A DNA stretch of 50,417 nucleotides from Flavobacteriaceae bacterium (GCA_016764435.1 JAESRX010000018.1:1-50417); one strand, 5' to 3'. Shown: positions 7,563 through 16,798, counted from the stretch's first letter. Notes: generated by a model from the letters alone, not told the origin. Translations and numbers: made by a program.

Positions 7563-8381
7563 TTAAAACTGATTTATGGTCTTACGAATCGCTACTAATT
7601 TTGTCAATAAATCTTCTAAATGATCTAATTTAAGCATATTTGCTCCGTCAGATTTAGCATTGGCCGGATCAGGATGTGTTTCTATGAAAATTCCATCAAC
7701 ACCCACTACAATCCCTGCTTTAGCGATTGTTTCTATCAATTCTGGTTTTCCACCTGTTACTCCTCCTGGCTGGTTAGGTTGTTGTAAAGAATGAGTGATG
7801 TCCAATATAGTAGGTGCGTATTTTTGCATTTCTGGAATTCCTCTGAAATCTACTATCATGTCTTGGTATCCAAACATGGTTCCTCTATCTGTAATCCATG
7901 CTTTTTCACTACCACTGTCTTTTACTTTTTGAACGGCATGTTTCATGGCGTCAGGACTCATAAATTGACCTTTTTTAAGGTTTACTACTTTTCCTGTTTT
8001 AGCAGCCGCTACTACTAAGTTAGTTTGTCTTACTAGAAAGGCAGGGATTTGTAAGACATCTACATAGTTCGCTGCTAATGCTGCATCCGAACTTTCGTGA
8101 ATGTCCGTTACTGTTGGGACATTGAATCTTTCACCTACTTTTTTTAATATTTCCAATGCTTTTATATCGCCAATACCAGAAAAACTGTCAATTCTAGAAC
8201 GGTTTGCTTTTCTAAAACTCCCCTTAAATATGAAAGGAATTTCTAGTTTATCTGTTATTTTTTGAACTTTTTCACAAATTTCCATTGCCATTTCTTCACT
8301 TTCAATGGCGCAAGGCCCTGCTAATAAAAAGAAATTTCCGCTGTCAGTATGTTTTATGTTAGGAATTAGGTTTAAATCCAT
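7563..8381 (-). CDS. kdsA: 3-deoxy-8-phosphooctulonate (KDO-8-P) synthase, metal-dependent type
   Basis: This enzyme condenses phosphoenolpyruvate with arabinose 5-phosphate to give KDO-8-phosphate, the first committed step to the lipopolysaccharide core sugar KDO. The protein shows LLAGPCAIES (19-28), FKGSFRKANRS, TDIHES, QIPAFLVRQT, KKGQFMSP, DITHSLQQPNQ and FIETHPDP, all conserved in KDO-8-P synthases. Cys24 in GPC is the metal-ligand cysteine of metal-dependent enzymes; the E. coli metal-independent enzyme has Asn there. The frame extends upstream to 8432, but the Met at 8381 (MDLNLIPNIK) gives the normal length of 272 residues and sits after a -7 box, so I choose it. It is transcribed alone and converges on a shared terminator. 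Confidence 0.95.
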   Translation of the reverse strand: MDLNLIPNIKHTDSGNFFLLAGPCAIESEEMAMEICEKVQKITDKLEIPFIFKGSFRKANRSRIDSFSGIGDIKALEILKKVGERFNVPTVTDIHESSDAALAANYVDVLQIPAFLVRQTNLVVAAAKTGKVVNLKKGQFMSPDAMKHAVQKVKDSGSEKAWITDRGTMFGYQDMIVDFRGIPEMQKYAPTILDITHSLQQPNQPGGVTGGKPELIETIAKAGIVVGVDGIFIETHPDPANAKSDGANMLKLDHLEDLLTKLVAIRKTINQF

Positions 8382-8397
8382 GTTGATTGTTTTTTTG

Positions 8398-8405
8398 CAA
8401 ATGTA
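8398..8405 (-). promoter_or_regulatory. Candidate -7 box of kdsA
   Basis: The minus strand reads TACATTTG, a perfect TAnnTTTG match, 17 bp upstream of the chosen kdsA start codon. It also argues against the longer reading frame, whose start would lie upstream of the promoter. No well-spaced -33 box is clear. Confidence 0.5.
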
Positions 8406-8708
8406 CTCAAAAACTAAATCATTTAATATCAATCCTTATATTTACACTGAAAAAGCATGACTGTGGACTATTTTTTATGGTTAAATGGGGTGTTTTTTGT
8501 GTTCATGAGTGTGGGATTACTAAGGTGAGAAGTTTAATGAGCTCAAAGAAATTTGGTATTGGAACTTCAAGAACCTTACGAATATGAATTTATTATGACG
8601 CATAAATTAGTTTGATTTTTGAATAGATCAAACAACTATAAAAAGAATGAAAAACAATAATTAATCCAGAAAACTGGAGGGAAATTAGAGATAACAAGGA
8701 CTAAATAC
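8406..8708. other. Divergent intergenic spacer
   Basis: About 300 bp between kdsA (-) and a plus-strand hydrolase gene. A 66-codon plus-strand frame (8387-8587) exists, but it has no family resemblance and would overlap the kdsA promoter, so I do not call it. Nothing else recognised. Confidence 0.45.
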
Positions 8709-9398
8709 ATGAAGAAAGTATATTTTTTATCGGGAACCATGAATGACGAACGGTTATGGCAATGGGTGTTTCCAAAGTTAGAGCAGTTAATACCTGTTTA
8801 TATAGATATTACTCCTGCCAAATCATTCGAAGCAATTAATGAATTAATAGCGGATGCAATTGATGAGGAGGGGATTTTAATTGGTTTTTCCTTAGGAGGG
8901 TTTTCTGCATTGAATTTTACCTTAAAGTTTCCAGGGAAGGTGTCTAAATTAATGATGATTTGTGCGGCTGCTGATGGTTTGAATGAGGAGGAAGTACGCT
9001 TGAGAAAGAGTACCATTCATTTTTTAGAATCGCATAATTACAAAGGGATTTCTGCTACTAGAATACAACAGTTTGTGCATCCTAAAGCTAGAAATTATAC
9101 TGCAATTGCTGCATTAATAAGGGAAATGGACGCCACATTAGGAAAGGATACATTAATAAGACAGCTAAAAGCTACGTCTGAAAGGAAATCCTTAATGGAT
9201 AAAGTAGCGATGTTAACGATGCCTGTTTTTTTATTAGGAGCGAGTCATGATTTATTAGTAAATCCTGATAGTATGGAGGATATGTATTTAGAATTGGAAA
9301 ATGCAAGCTTCGAAATCATTTCAGAAACAGGGCATATGATTCCCTTGGAGCAACCTGAAATTTTGGCACATAAGATTCATCATTTTGTGTTTTCTTAA
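8709..9398 (+). CDS. Alpha/beta hydrolase-fold protein
   Basis: A 229-residue soluble protein. VYFLSGTMNDERLW at the N-terminus is the first strand and oxyanion loop. ILIGFSLGGFSAL (about 56-68) holds the G-F-S-L-G nucleophile elbow. LLGASHDLLVNPDSM (about 177-191) carries the usual acid region, and ISETGHMIPLEQPE (about 206-219) carries the catalytic histidine in a GHM motif. The layout resembles small carboxylesterases and MenH/BioH-like hydrolases, but the substrate cannot be assigned. No signal peptide, so probably cytoplasmic. It stands alone, 85 bp before mpl on the same strand. Confidence 0.8.
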   Translation: MKKVYFLSGTMNDERLWQWVFPKLEQLIPVYIDITPAKSFEAINELIADAIDEEGILIGFSLGGFSALNFTLKFPGKVSKLMMICAAADGLNEEEVRLRKSTIHFLESHNYKGISATRIQQFVHPKARNYTAIAALIREMDATLGKDTLIRQLKATSERKSLMDKVAMLTMPVFLLGASHDLLVNPDSMEDMYLELENASFEIISETGHMIPLEQPEILAHKIHHFVFS

Positions 9399-9483
9399 CA
9401 TTATTTGAGTCGTAAGTTTATTGTTTAAAAATAAACGATAATTGTGTCCTTTTTTGTAAATTTATCCCTTATAAAAAGAAAGG

Positions 9484-10836
9484 ATGAACGTACATTTTAT
9501 TGCCATAGGAGGAAGTGCCATGCATAACTTAGCATTGGCATTACATAAAAAAGGAGATTTAGTTACAGGAAGCGATGATGCTATTTTTGAACCCTCTAAA
9601 TCTCGTTTGGAAGCAAAAGGATTATTGCCCAAGGCAATGGGATGGTTTTCAGAAAAAATCACATCCGATGTAGATGCTGTTATTTTAGGGATGCATGCAA
9701 AAGAAGACAATCCAGAGCTATTGAAAGCCTTGGAATTAGGGCTTAAAATATACTCATACCCCGAGTTTTTATATGAACAATCTAAGAATAAAACACGGGT
9801 AGTTATTGGTGGTTCTCATGGTAAAACTACTATTACGTCCATGATTTTACACGTACTGCATTACCACGATATGGAAGTGGATTATATGGTAGGGGCGCAA
9901 TTAGATGGTTTTGATACCATGGTTAATCTAACGGACTCGAATGATTTTATGGTTTTAGAAGGTGATGAATATTTATCGTCTCCTATAGATCGTCGTCCTA
10001 AATTTCATTTGTACAAACCCAATATCGCTTTAATAAGTGGCATAGCATGGGATCATATTAATGTGTTTCCTACGTATGAGAATTATGTAGAGCAATTTTC
10101 TATTTTTGCAGATTCGTTGGCTAATGGGGGAATTATGGTCTATAATGAGGAGGATGCAGAAGTAAAGAACATTATAGAAAATAGCAACCATCATTTTAAA
10201 CAATATCCCTATAAAACTCCAGCGTTTAAAATTGAAGATGGTATCACCTATGTAGAAACGAGTGTAGGGGATGTCCCTTTAGAAATTTTCGGGAAGCATA
10301 ATTTACAAAACATGGCAGGTGCTCAATGGATCTGTTCCCATATGGGACTCGGTGAAGAGGAGTTTTACGAAGCGATAGTAAGCTTTAAAGGAGCCAATAA
10401 ACGCTTAGAAATCATCAAAAAAACAGCGACTAATATTGCGTTTAAGGATTTTGCTCATTCTCCCTCTAAGGTAAAAGCTACCATGGATGCTGTCAAGGAA
10501 CAATATGCTTCAAAACATGTGTTAGCCTGTTTTGAATTACATACCTATAGCAGTTTAAATGCCGATTTTTTAAAAGAATATAAAGGAACAATGGACGCAG
10601 CTGATGAAGCGGTAGTTTTTTATTCTCCAAAAGCGGTTGCCTTAAAACAACTGGAAGAAGTCAGTGAAGGTCAAATAAAAGAGGCTTTCGGAAGGGAGGA
10701 CTTAATTGTTTTTACAGATCCTTCTGCATTTAAGGAGTTTTTATTGGCTAAGAAATTTAAAAACACGGCCTTATTGTTAATGAGCTCAGGTAATTATGGA
10801 GGATTGAATTTTGAAGATGTAGGAAATCTTTTATAA
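9484..10836 (+). CDS. mpl: UDP-N-acetylmuramate:L-alanyl-gamma-D-glutamyl-meso-diaminopimelate ligase
   Basis: A Mur-ligase family enzyme that reattaches recycled murein tripeptide to UDP-MurNAc. The 450-residue protein starts with the Rossmann-like N-domain MNVHFIAIGGSAMHNLALAL, then GSHGKTT (110-116) as the ATP-binding P-loop. LEGDEYLSSPIDRRPKF is the Mpl/MurC central-domain stretch. ISGIAWDHINVFPTYENY and GKHNLQNMAGA are further Mur ligase motifs, and the C-terminal domain contains KDFAHSPSKVKAT. The first methionine matches the family start. MurC is the alternative, but YMVGAQLDGFDTM and LEGDEYLSSP fit Mpl better. It runs 5 bp ahead of the next gene and is probably co-transcribed with it. 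Confidence 0.85.
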   Translation: MNVHFIAIGGSAMHNLALALHKKGDLVTGSDDAIFEPSKSRLEAKGLLPKAMGWFSEKITSDVDAVILGMHAKEDNPELLKALELGLKIYSYPEFLYEQSKNKTRVVIGGSHGKTTITSMILHVLHYHDMEVDYMVGAQLDGFDTMVNLTDSNDFMVLEGDEYLSSPIDRRPKFHLYKPNIALISGIAWDHINVFPTYENYVEQFSIFADSLANGGIMVYNEEDAEVKNIIENSNHHFKQYPYKTPAFKIEDGITYVETSVGDVPLEIFGKHNLQNMAGAQWICSHMGLGEEEFYEAIVSFKGANKRLEIIKKTATNIAFKDFAHSPSKVKATMDAVKEQYASKHVLACFELHTYSSLNADFLKEYKGTMDAADEAVVFYSPKAVALKQLEEVSEGQIKEAFGREDLIVFTDPSAFKEFLLAKKFKNTALLLMSSGNYGGLNFEDVGNLL

Positions 10837-10841
10837 AGAAT

Positions 10842-11657
10842 ATGATGAAAATTAATAGTGCCACAAAAATAGCGGCTTTAATAAAAGAAACCCCAGAGGT
10901 AATCGATGTAATTGCATCTATTAACAAACATTTTAGAAAGCTACAAAACCCCATTTTAAGGAAAGTATTGGCGACGAGAATTACCATAGCTGATGCGGCT
11001 AAAGTAGGAGGTGTATCCGTAGCTGTTTTTTATGAAAAGTTAGCCCCCCTTGGTTTTGAAATTGAAGAAGAAGAAATGCTACAAACTAAACATGATAATA
11101 AGATGGAAGAAACAAGTAATAAAGAAATAAAGCATTTGGTCAGTTTAGATGTTCGACCTATTTTAGAGGAAGGTACAGATCCATTTAAAGCGATTATGAA
11201 TGCTATTAAAACGCTAAAAATAGAGGAGACTCTAGAAATTATAAACAGTTTTGAACCCATTCCTCTAATTCATAAATTAAAAGAAAAGGGATATGAGTCT
11301 TGGACCAAGCGTTCTGAAGAAGGCGTCGTTTTTACTTATTTTAAGCTATTAAAAGAAGGTGATCGGAACATAGATTTAGATCCAGTGAGTGCTTCTAAAA
11401 CTGCTGATTTTGACGCTAAATTAATTTCTTTTGGAGATGGTTTAACTCAAATCGATGTGCGTCTACTGGAAATGCCAGAGCCAATGACTACTATTTTGGA
11501 GGCCTTGGAAAACATTACTGCGACATCGGGATTGTTTGTGGATCATAAAAAAGTACCACAGTTTTTATTGCCTGAATTGAAGACTCGAGGTTATGAAATT
11601 ATGTATAAAGAAGTAAGTGAGCATCACTTGCAGTTACTCATTTTTAAACAGGCCTAA
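10842..11657 (+). CDS. DUF1858 plus two DUF2249 domains protein
   Basis: A 271-residue soluble protein. Residues about 1-60 fit DUF1858 (TKIAALIKETPEVIDVIASI, then LRKVLATRITIADAAKVGGV). A linker leads to a first DUF2249 module at about 98-165 (SLDVRPILEEGTDPFKAIM) and a second at about 190-268 (IDVRLLEMPEPMTTILEAL). DUF2249 has a TusA-like fold and often accompanies hemerythrin-like, nitric-oxide or respiratory proteins. ATGATG gives two possible starts; the first is used. It starts 5 bp after mpl, and its stop overlaps the next gene's ATG by one base, so it is translationally linked to the membrane protein that follows. Confidence 0.75.
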   Translation: MMKINSATKIAALIKETPEVIDVIASINKHFRKLQNPILRKVLATRITIADAAKVGGVSVAVFYEKLAPLGFEIEEEEMLQTKHDNKMEETSNKEIKHLVSLDVRPILEEGTDPFKAIMNAIKTLKIEETLEIINSFEPIPLIHKLKEKGYESWTKRSEEGVVFTYFKLLKEGDRNIDLDPVSASKTADFDAKLISFGDGLTQIDVRLLEMPEPMTTILEALENITATSGLFVDHKKVPQFLLPELKTRGYEIMYKEVSEHHLQLLIFKQA

Positions 11658-12940
11658 TGCAAGGATTACAAACCAATAACGCGCCACATCCGAGTGTTAT
11701 TATTCCCCATTTTATATTTGCTGCAGTCTCTTTAATTGGGGTTGCGATCCTCTTATTGTGTAGTGAAAACGCTTTATTACAGGTTTATTTTAGCGGTAAA
11801 ATAATAGCCATAACTCATTTAACTATTTTAGGATGGGCAAGTATGATTATTTTTGGAGCCTTGTATCAGCTCATACCCGTAGTGTTTGAAACGTCGTTGT
11901 ACAGTGAGCGACTGGCAAAAGTTACCTTTTATAGTTTAGGGAGTTCGGTAGTGTTTTTATGTTATGCTTTCTGGACAAATAGTTTTGTGGTTTTATTGCC
12001 TTATGCGGCATTGGCCACGTTTGTATCCTTACTGCTATTTGTAATTAATGTGTTTCTTTCGTATAAGAAATCACCCGTAAAAAAAATAGAAGCGAAGTTT
12101 ATTTTAATGGCTATTGTTTGGCTGACGGTTACGGAATTAATAGGAACTTTAATTGCCTTTAATTTTAAGTTTAATTTTTTAAGTGAAATTCATTTACACT
12201 ATTTAAAAATTCATGCGACGGTAGGATTTGTAGGATGGTTTTTGTTTTTGATTATCGGTGTGGGAGCTACATTGTTACCCATGTTTTTTATCTCCCATGA
12301 GCTAAATAGAAATTGGTTAAAGAAATCATTTATGTTTTTGAATTTAGGGATGTTAGTGATGCTAGCGAACGGATTTTCAGTAAATGAAACGAGCTTAGAA
12401 ATATTGACCTATAGTTTTTCAATACTTGGAATTGTTTATTTTCTAAAGTATATCTATCAATCTTATAAAAAAAGGCTTCGTAAAAAATTAGATGTTGGGA
12501 TGCGTTATTCGGCATTGGCCATGGTATTACTTATCGTACCAATTATAGTATTTGCAATAGTTTTAAAAGTGTTTCCCATTGCGAACGAATTTATAAATAG
12601 GGCTATTGTACTCTATGGTTTTTCTGTGCTTTTTGGTTTTGTAACAACCTTGATTTTAGGACAGACATATAAAACATTGCCTTTTATTGTTTGGTTACAT
12701 AAGTATCAGAAATTAGTAGGTAAAACAACAACACCTCTACCTAGAGAGCTGTATTCAGAAAAAATAGCAAGTGTACAGTTTTATACGTATTTTCTATTTT
12801 TAACAGTGATGGGGATAGGCATTGTATTTCAACACTTAGTACTCCTTAAAATAGCGAGTTATTTACTCCTTATCGTTGGGGTTTTATACATTATTAATGT
12901 ACTTAAGATACTGGTACATTCATCTAAAAAAGCAACTTAA
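11657..12940 (+). CDS. Heme-copper oxidase subunit I-like multi-pass membrane protein
   Basis: A 427-residue protein with roughly 11-12 hydrophobic helices. Histidines lie at helix positions where heme ligands are expected: ITHLTILGWASM (His54), EIHLHYLKIHATVGFVGW (His179, 181, 186) and FFISHEL (His214). The sequence resembles the cbb3-oxidase / NnrS-like group of short heme-copper oxidase relatives, often annotated as cytochrome c oxidase subunit I in flavobacteria. It is shorter than a true catalytic subunit I and has no cytochrome c partner nearby, so I do not call it a terminal oxidase. The gene overlaps the DUF2249 gene and is 2 bp from a DUF59 gene, a cluster suggesting a metal- or nitric-oxide-related respiratory role. 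Confidence 0.65.
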   Translation: MQGLQTNNAPHPSVIIPHFIFAAVSLIGVAILLLCSENALLQVYFSGKIIAITHLTILGWASMIIFGALYQLIPVVFETSLYSERLAKVTFYSLGSSVVFLCYAFWTNSFVVLLPYAALATFVSLLLFVINVFLSYKKSPVKKIEAKFILMAIVWLTVTELIGTLIAFNFKFNFLSEIHLHYLKIHATVGFVGWFLFLIIGVGATLLPMFFISHELNRNWLKKSFMFLNLGMLVMLANGFSVNETSLEILTYSFSILGIVYFLKYIYQSYKKRLRKKLDVGMRYSALAMVLLIVPIIVFAIVLKVFPIANEFINRAIVLYGFSVLFGFVTTLILGQTYKTLPFIVWLHKYQKLVGKTTTPLPRELYSEKIASVQFYTYFLFLTVMGIGIVFQHLVLLKIASYLLLIVGVLYIINVLKILVHSSKKAT

Positions 12941-12942
12941 TT

Positions 12943-13257
12943 ATGACAGCAGAAGACATTATGTTATTCGAAATAGATCTATTAGAATTGTTAAAAGAAG
13001 TAATAGATCCGGAAGTGGAAATTAATATTGTAGACATGGGCTTGATTTATAATCTGACCTATGATGGAGAGGGGATTGTGAATATTGATTTGACTTTTTC
13101 TACACCCTCTTGCCCTTTAGGAGAAACTATTATGACAAATATTAGAGAAACTATCAATAAAAAATATCCAGATTTTATAGTGAGCATTGACTTGACCTTT
13201 GAACCAAAATGGACCCCTGCGATGATTAGTGATGAAGGGCGTAAAATGTTAGGCTAG
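12943..13257 (+). CDS. DUF59 (MIP18-like) iron-sulfur assembly factor
   Basis: A 104-residue cytoplasmic protein with the DUF59 pattern: LLKEVIDPEVEINIVDMGLIY (about 14-34), then LTFSTPSCPLGETI with the conserved cysteine in a SCPLG loop, and a C-terminal DLTFEPKWTPAMISDEGRKML. The family includes SufT- and PaaD-like proteins that help mature Fe-S enzymes. Being last in a four-gene run after the oxidase-like membrane protein suggests it serves that system, though a general Fe-S role is equally possible. Confidence 0.85.
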   Translation: MTAEDIMLFEIDLLELLKEVIDPEVEINIVDMGLIYNLTYDGEGIVNIDLTFSTPSCPLGETIMTNIRETINKKYPDFIVSIDLTFEPKWTPAMISDEGRKMLG

Positions 13258-13279
13258 GACTTATAAATATTTTCTAACT

Positions 13280-13319
13280 AAAAAAGGTTCCATTTACAGC
13301 TGTAAATGGAACCTTTTTT
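13280..13319. terminator. Bidirectional terminator, perfect 20+20 palindrome
   Basis: An uninterrupted palindrome centred between 13299 and 13300 reads AAAAAAGGTTCCATTTACAG and its exact complement. It ends in T-runs on both strands, so it can stop both the DUF59 operon and the minus-strand DUF2147 gene. Confidence 0.9.
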
Positions 13320-13336
13320 TAGTTTTAATAAGATGA

Positions 13337-13771
13337 TTACTCTGTTGCTCTAAACCAATTTTGAGTTCTAAAGAAAAAGGCAATATATCCACGTACATTT
13401 AATTTGTTAGGGTTTTCTTCGTCTAACCAAATTTTACATTTGTATATTTTTCCTTTTTTAGGGTCTAAGATGGTTGCACCACTGTATTCATTTCCATCTT
13501 TTTTCAGCCCATCTATAATTACCATTCCTTTTACAGGTTGGTTTTTTCTAGGGTCATTATCCTCGCAGTTTTCACAAATAGCATCCTGTTTATCTTTGTC
13601 TAATAATTGTAAAATTTTCGCGTATACTTTTCCGTTTTCTTGATAAATTTCAACGATGGATTTTTCTTTACCTGTTTCATCATCTATGGTTTTCCATTTT
13701 CCGAAAATGTCTTGTGCAGATAATGTTCCTATAATTAGAAGGGCACAGATAGTGCTAAATAAATGTTTCAT
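13337..13771 (-). CDS. DUF2147 family secreted protein
   Basis: A 144-residue protein with a Sec signal peptide (MKHLFSTICALLIIGTLSAQ, cleaved near residue 19). The mature part starts DIFGKWKTIDDETGKEKSIVEIY, the DUF2147 opening, and contains NGKVYAKI, DGLKKDGNEYSGATILDPKKGK and LNVRGYI. The family is periplasmic or secreted, beta-rich and of unknown function. A Cys-rich loop (CENCED) is visible. It lies 120 bp downstream of trkH on the same strand and ends at the shared terminator. Confidence 0.85.
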   Translation of the reverse strand: MKHLFSTICALLIIGTLSAQDIFGKWKTIDDETGKEKSIVEIYQENGKVYAKILQLLDKDKQDAICENCEDNDPRKNQPVKGMVIIDGLKKDGNEYSGATILDPKKGKIYKCKIWLDEENPNKLNVRGYIAFFFRTQNWFRATE

Positions 13772-13891
13772 GGGTCTGTTTTATTTTGATTTAAATTCTA
13801 TTCGTTTTAAAATAATTGTATTTATTTCCTTTGTAAAAAACCAAATATATGTATTTATCTGTTAGTTATATATCAAAGTTGTCTCCTTTTT

Positions 13892-15394
13892 TTAATATTT
13901 TTTCCAAAAGAAAGGGGTGAATAGAATTAAAACTGTAAAAAGCTCTAGCCTTCCTATCAGCATTAAAAAGGAACAGAACCATGTGGCGCTAGTAGATAAA
14001 TGTTCAAAGTTATTTACAGGGCTGACAGAACCTATGGCGGGGCCTATATTTCCTAGTGATGATGCGGCGGCTCCGAGCCCCGAATTAAAATCAAGTCCCA
14101 TAAAGGTAAAGATGACGGCGCTACATACAAAAATAAGCATGTATAGAATAAAGAACGATAGGATGTTCATTATAATGTTTTGAGGGACGCTATTTCCATC
14201 ATATCTTATAGGGATTATAGCATTCGGATGTATTAATTTCTTAAATTCTAAGAAGCTATTTTTTATCATTATTATATGACGTACTACTTTAACACCTCCA
14301 CTGGTAGACCCCGCGGAGCCACCGATAAAGAATAAAGAAAACATGAGTGCCGTCGCAAAAGAGCTCCACATGGTAAAGTCTGCGGTTACAAAACCAGTGG
14401 TTGTAAGTACTGATATTACTTGAAAAGAAGCATGCCTAAAGGCACTTTCTGATGCGCCCCAGACCATAGGATGGTCGATAGAGGTATGTAAGTTCGGGTC
14501 TTGAAAAAATAAGATTGCTACTGTAAGTACACTAATAAATAGGAGGGTTCCAAAAAAGTAGTATTTAAATTCTTCGTTTTGTAAAACACGTTGTACTTTT
14601 CCTTTTAGCGCAAAATAGGTCAGGATAAAATTAGTACCTGCAATAAACATAAATGCCATTACTATATACTGTACTACAGGCATGCCGTTGTAATAGGCCA
14701 TGCTACTGTTTTTTGTAGAAAAGCCACCAGTACTTAGTGTTGCCATGGCATGGTTTATGGCATCAAACCATGTCATTCCTGCTATTTTTAAGAGTAAAAA
14801 TTCCACAAAGGTAAGCGAGAAATAGATGAGCCATAATCGTTTGGCAGTCTCGGTTATTCTAGGGTGCATTTTATCTGCTGATGGACCAGGAGCTTCTGCC
14901 ATGAATAATTGCATGCCTCCAATTCCAAGCATCGGTAATATGGCTACGGTAAGGACTATAATTCCCATTCCTCCAATCCAATGTGTGGCACTTCTCCAGA
15001 ATAAAATTCCTTTAGGCATAGACTCGATGTCTAATAATATGGAAGATCCCGTGGTGGAATACCCTGAAATAGTTTCGAAAAAAGCGTTTGTGTAATCCGT
15101 AATGGTTCCTGTGAAAACATACGGAAGAGTTCCTGTTAAGGTTAAGATAAGCCAACCAAGGGTCACAATTAAATATCCTTCCTTTTTTTGAAGGCTACTT
15201 TTTTTTGAGTTTCGATTAAAAAACCACAAGAGAAACCCAAATAGTATGGTGGTTAAGCCCGCAGCTAAAATTCCCCATTTAGCGTCTTCTTTATAATAAA
15301 TACTGAAAGGAACCGCCATTAACATGAAAAAACCATTTAACATGGAGGATAGTCCTAAAAACCCAAGAATTATTTTGAAATTAAAATTCCTCAT
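13892..15394 (-). CDS. trkH: Trk potassium uptake protein, membrane subunit
   Basis: The K+-translocating subunit of the Trk/Ktr system. The 500-residue protein is highly hydrophobic with about ten helices and four pore-loop repeats carrying selectivity-filter Gly residues: GYSTTGSS, TLSTGGFST, LTTTGFVT and SLGNIGP. SATHWIGGMGIIVLTVAILPMLG is typical of TrkH. It starts at the base next to the trkA stop, so the two form an operon, with TrkA gating the channel from the cytoplasm. Confidence 0.95.
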   Translation of the reverse strand: MRNFNFKIILGFLGLSSMLNGFFMLMAVPFSIYYKEDAKWGILAAGLTTILFGFLLWFFNRNSKKSSLQKKEGYLIVTLGWLILTLTGTLPYVFTGTITDYTNAFFETISGYSTTGSSILLDIESMPKGILFWRSATHWIGGMGIIVLTVAILPMLGIGGMQLFMAEAPGPSADKMHPRITETAKRLWLIYFSLTFVEFLLLKIAGMTWFDAINHAMATLSTGGFSTKNSSMAYYNGMPVVQYIVMAFMFIAGTNFILTYFALKGKVQRVLQNEEFKYYFFGTLLFISVLTVAILFFQDPNLHTSIDHPMVWGASESAFRHASFQVISVLTTTGFVTADFTMWSSFATALMFSLFFIGGSAGSTSGGVKVVRHIIMIKNSFLEFKKLIHPNAIIPIRYDGNSVPQNIIMNILSFFILYMLIFVCSAVIFTFMGLDFNSGLGAAASSLGNIGPAIGSVSPVNNFEHLSTSATWFCSFLMLIGRLELFTVLILFTPFFWKKY

Positions 15395-16741
15395 TTAGTT
15401 AAATAATTTTTCGACTTTATGAATGGCTTCTGGTAAACAAAAAACCACGGCTTTGTCATCGGGTAAAATCTGAAAATCTCCAAAGGTCATTAATGCTTTT
15501 CCGTTTCTGATGACACCTCCAAAGACGGCTTTTTTAGTAAGCTTTATGTCTCGGACAATATTACGGGTTACCAAGGATCCTTTTTTTACTCGAAACTCTA
15601 GAACTTCAGCATCCACATTGTGTAAGTTGGCTAATTTAAGAACTTCACCTTTTCTAACATGTTTAAAAATAGCACTGGCCGCTAGTAGTTTTTTATTAAT
15701 AAGTGTGTCTATTCCTATGGTTTGAGAGATGTTTATATAATCCATGTTCTCTACCAAAGCAATGGTTTTTTTAACCCCTTTAGATTTCGCTACTAAACAG
15801 GACATAATATTGGTTTCTGTGTTTCCCGTTACGGCTACAAAGGCATCCATTTCTGCTATGTTTTCTTCATCTAACAATTCTACATTTCTTCCATCCCCTA
15901 ATATAACTAAGGTGTCTGGAATTTTATCTGCAATTTCGTTGGCGCGTTTTTTATTGTTTTCAATCAGTTTAACATTAAATTTTGCCTTACATAATTGACG
16001 CGCTGTTTTAATTCCGATTTTACTCCCTCCTAAAATCATGACATCTTTAACGCCAAATTGTTTTTTTCCAACCAATTTATATAAATGAGGGATGGAGCTT
16101 TTAGGGGTTGAGAAATATACTTGATCTCCAGCACCGTATACAGAATCTCCTCTTGGAATAATGGTTTCCGAACTGTTTTCTGGTTTTATGGCAATGGTGA
16201 TAAAATCTACTTCAGGGAATTTTTGTTGTGCTTCTGCAACAGTACATCCAATTAATGGAGAGGAATAATCCAAGGTACTTCCTAATATATTTAGAATTCC
16301 GTCTTCAAATTCTATCGTATCGTTAAAAGCAGATTGTTGTAATAAACGTTGAATTTCTTCGGCTGCTAATTCACCGGGAGAAATCATATTATCGATCCCT
16401 ATTTTTACAAAATCAATGTCTGGACTTTTTTGATACTCATGACTAGAAATTCGAGCGATGGTTTTTTTAGCTCCTAATTGCTTGGCCAGTACGGAGATAG
16501 TGAAATTTGTATTTTGAGATTCCGTCACCGCAAGCATGATGTCTGCTTCTTCTATTTTTAAATCTTTGAGGTCTTTAATAGAAGTAGCATCCCCTTTCTT
16601 AGTGATAATATCTATATGATTTGCAACATATTCCAAGCGGTCAGCATCCATATCTATTAAATAGATATCCTGTGATTCATAGGAAAGTAATTTAGCTAGG
16701 TGAAAACCCACATCCCCAGCACCTGCAATTATAATCTTCAT
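15395..16741 (-). CDS. trkA: Trk system potassium uptake regulatory protein
   Basis: A 448-residue cytoplasmic protein with two RCK units. The first Rossmann domain starts MKIIIAGAGDVGFHLAKLL and the second starts near residue 233 with VMILGGSKIGIKTARQL. Each is followed by a TrkA_C domain (DGILNILGSTLDYSSPLIGC; VLEFRVKKGSLVTRNIVRDI). It binds NAD(H) or ATP and controls TrkH. First in the minus-strand operon, directly abutting trkH. Confidence 0.95.
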   Translation of the reverse strand: MKIIIAGAGDVGFHLAKLLSYESQDIYLIDMDADRLEYVANHIDIITKKGDATSIKDLKDLKIEEADIMLAVTESQNTNFTISVLAKQLGAKKTIARISSHEYQKSPDIDFVKIGIDNMISPGELAAEEIQRLLQQSAFNDTIEFEDGILNILGSTLDYSSPLIGCTVAEAQQKFPEVDFITIAIKPENSSETIIPRGDSVYGAGDQVYFSTPKSSIPHLYKLVGKKQFGVKDVMILGGSKIGIKTARQLCKAKFNVKLIENNKKRANEIADKIPDTLVILGDGRNVELLDEENIAEMDAFVAVTGNTETNIMSCLVAKSKGVKKTIALVENMDYINISQTIGIDTLINKKLLAASAIFKHVRKGEVLKLANLHNVDAEVLEFRVKKGSLVTRNIVRDIKLTKKAVFGGVIRNGKALMTFGDFQILPDDKAVVFCLPEAIHKVEKLFN

Positions 16742-16759
16742 TTTAATGTTTATTTATCA

Positions 16760-16767
16760 CAAATATA
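16760..16767 (-). promoter_or_regulatory. Candidate -7 box of trkA
   Basis: The minus strand reads TATATTTG (TAnnTTTG) 19 bp before the trkA start, in the 57-bp divergent spacer with radC. That spacing would give a very short leader. No good -33 box was found. Confidence 0.4.
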
Positions 16768-16798
16768 AAAATCTTATCTTTAGTAAAAAAATTAAGTT

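Noticed and set aside
7563-8432. Longer kdsA frame beginning at 8432
   Set aside because: The extra 17 residues match no KdsA start and would begin upstream of the -7 box; the Met at 8381 gives the usual length.
8387-8587. 66-codon plus-strand frame between kdsA and the hydrolase
   Set aside because: No family resemblance, Cys-rich translation typical of non-coding DNA, and it overlaps the kdsA promoter and start.
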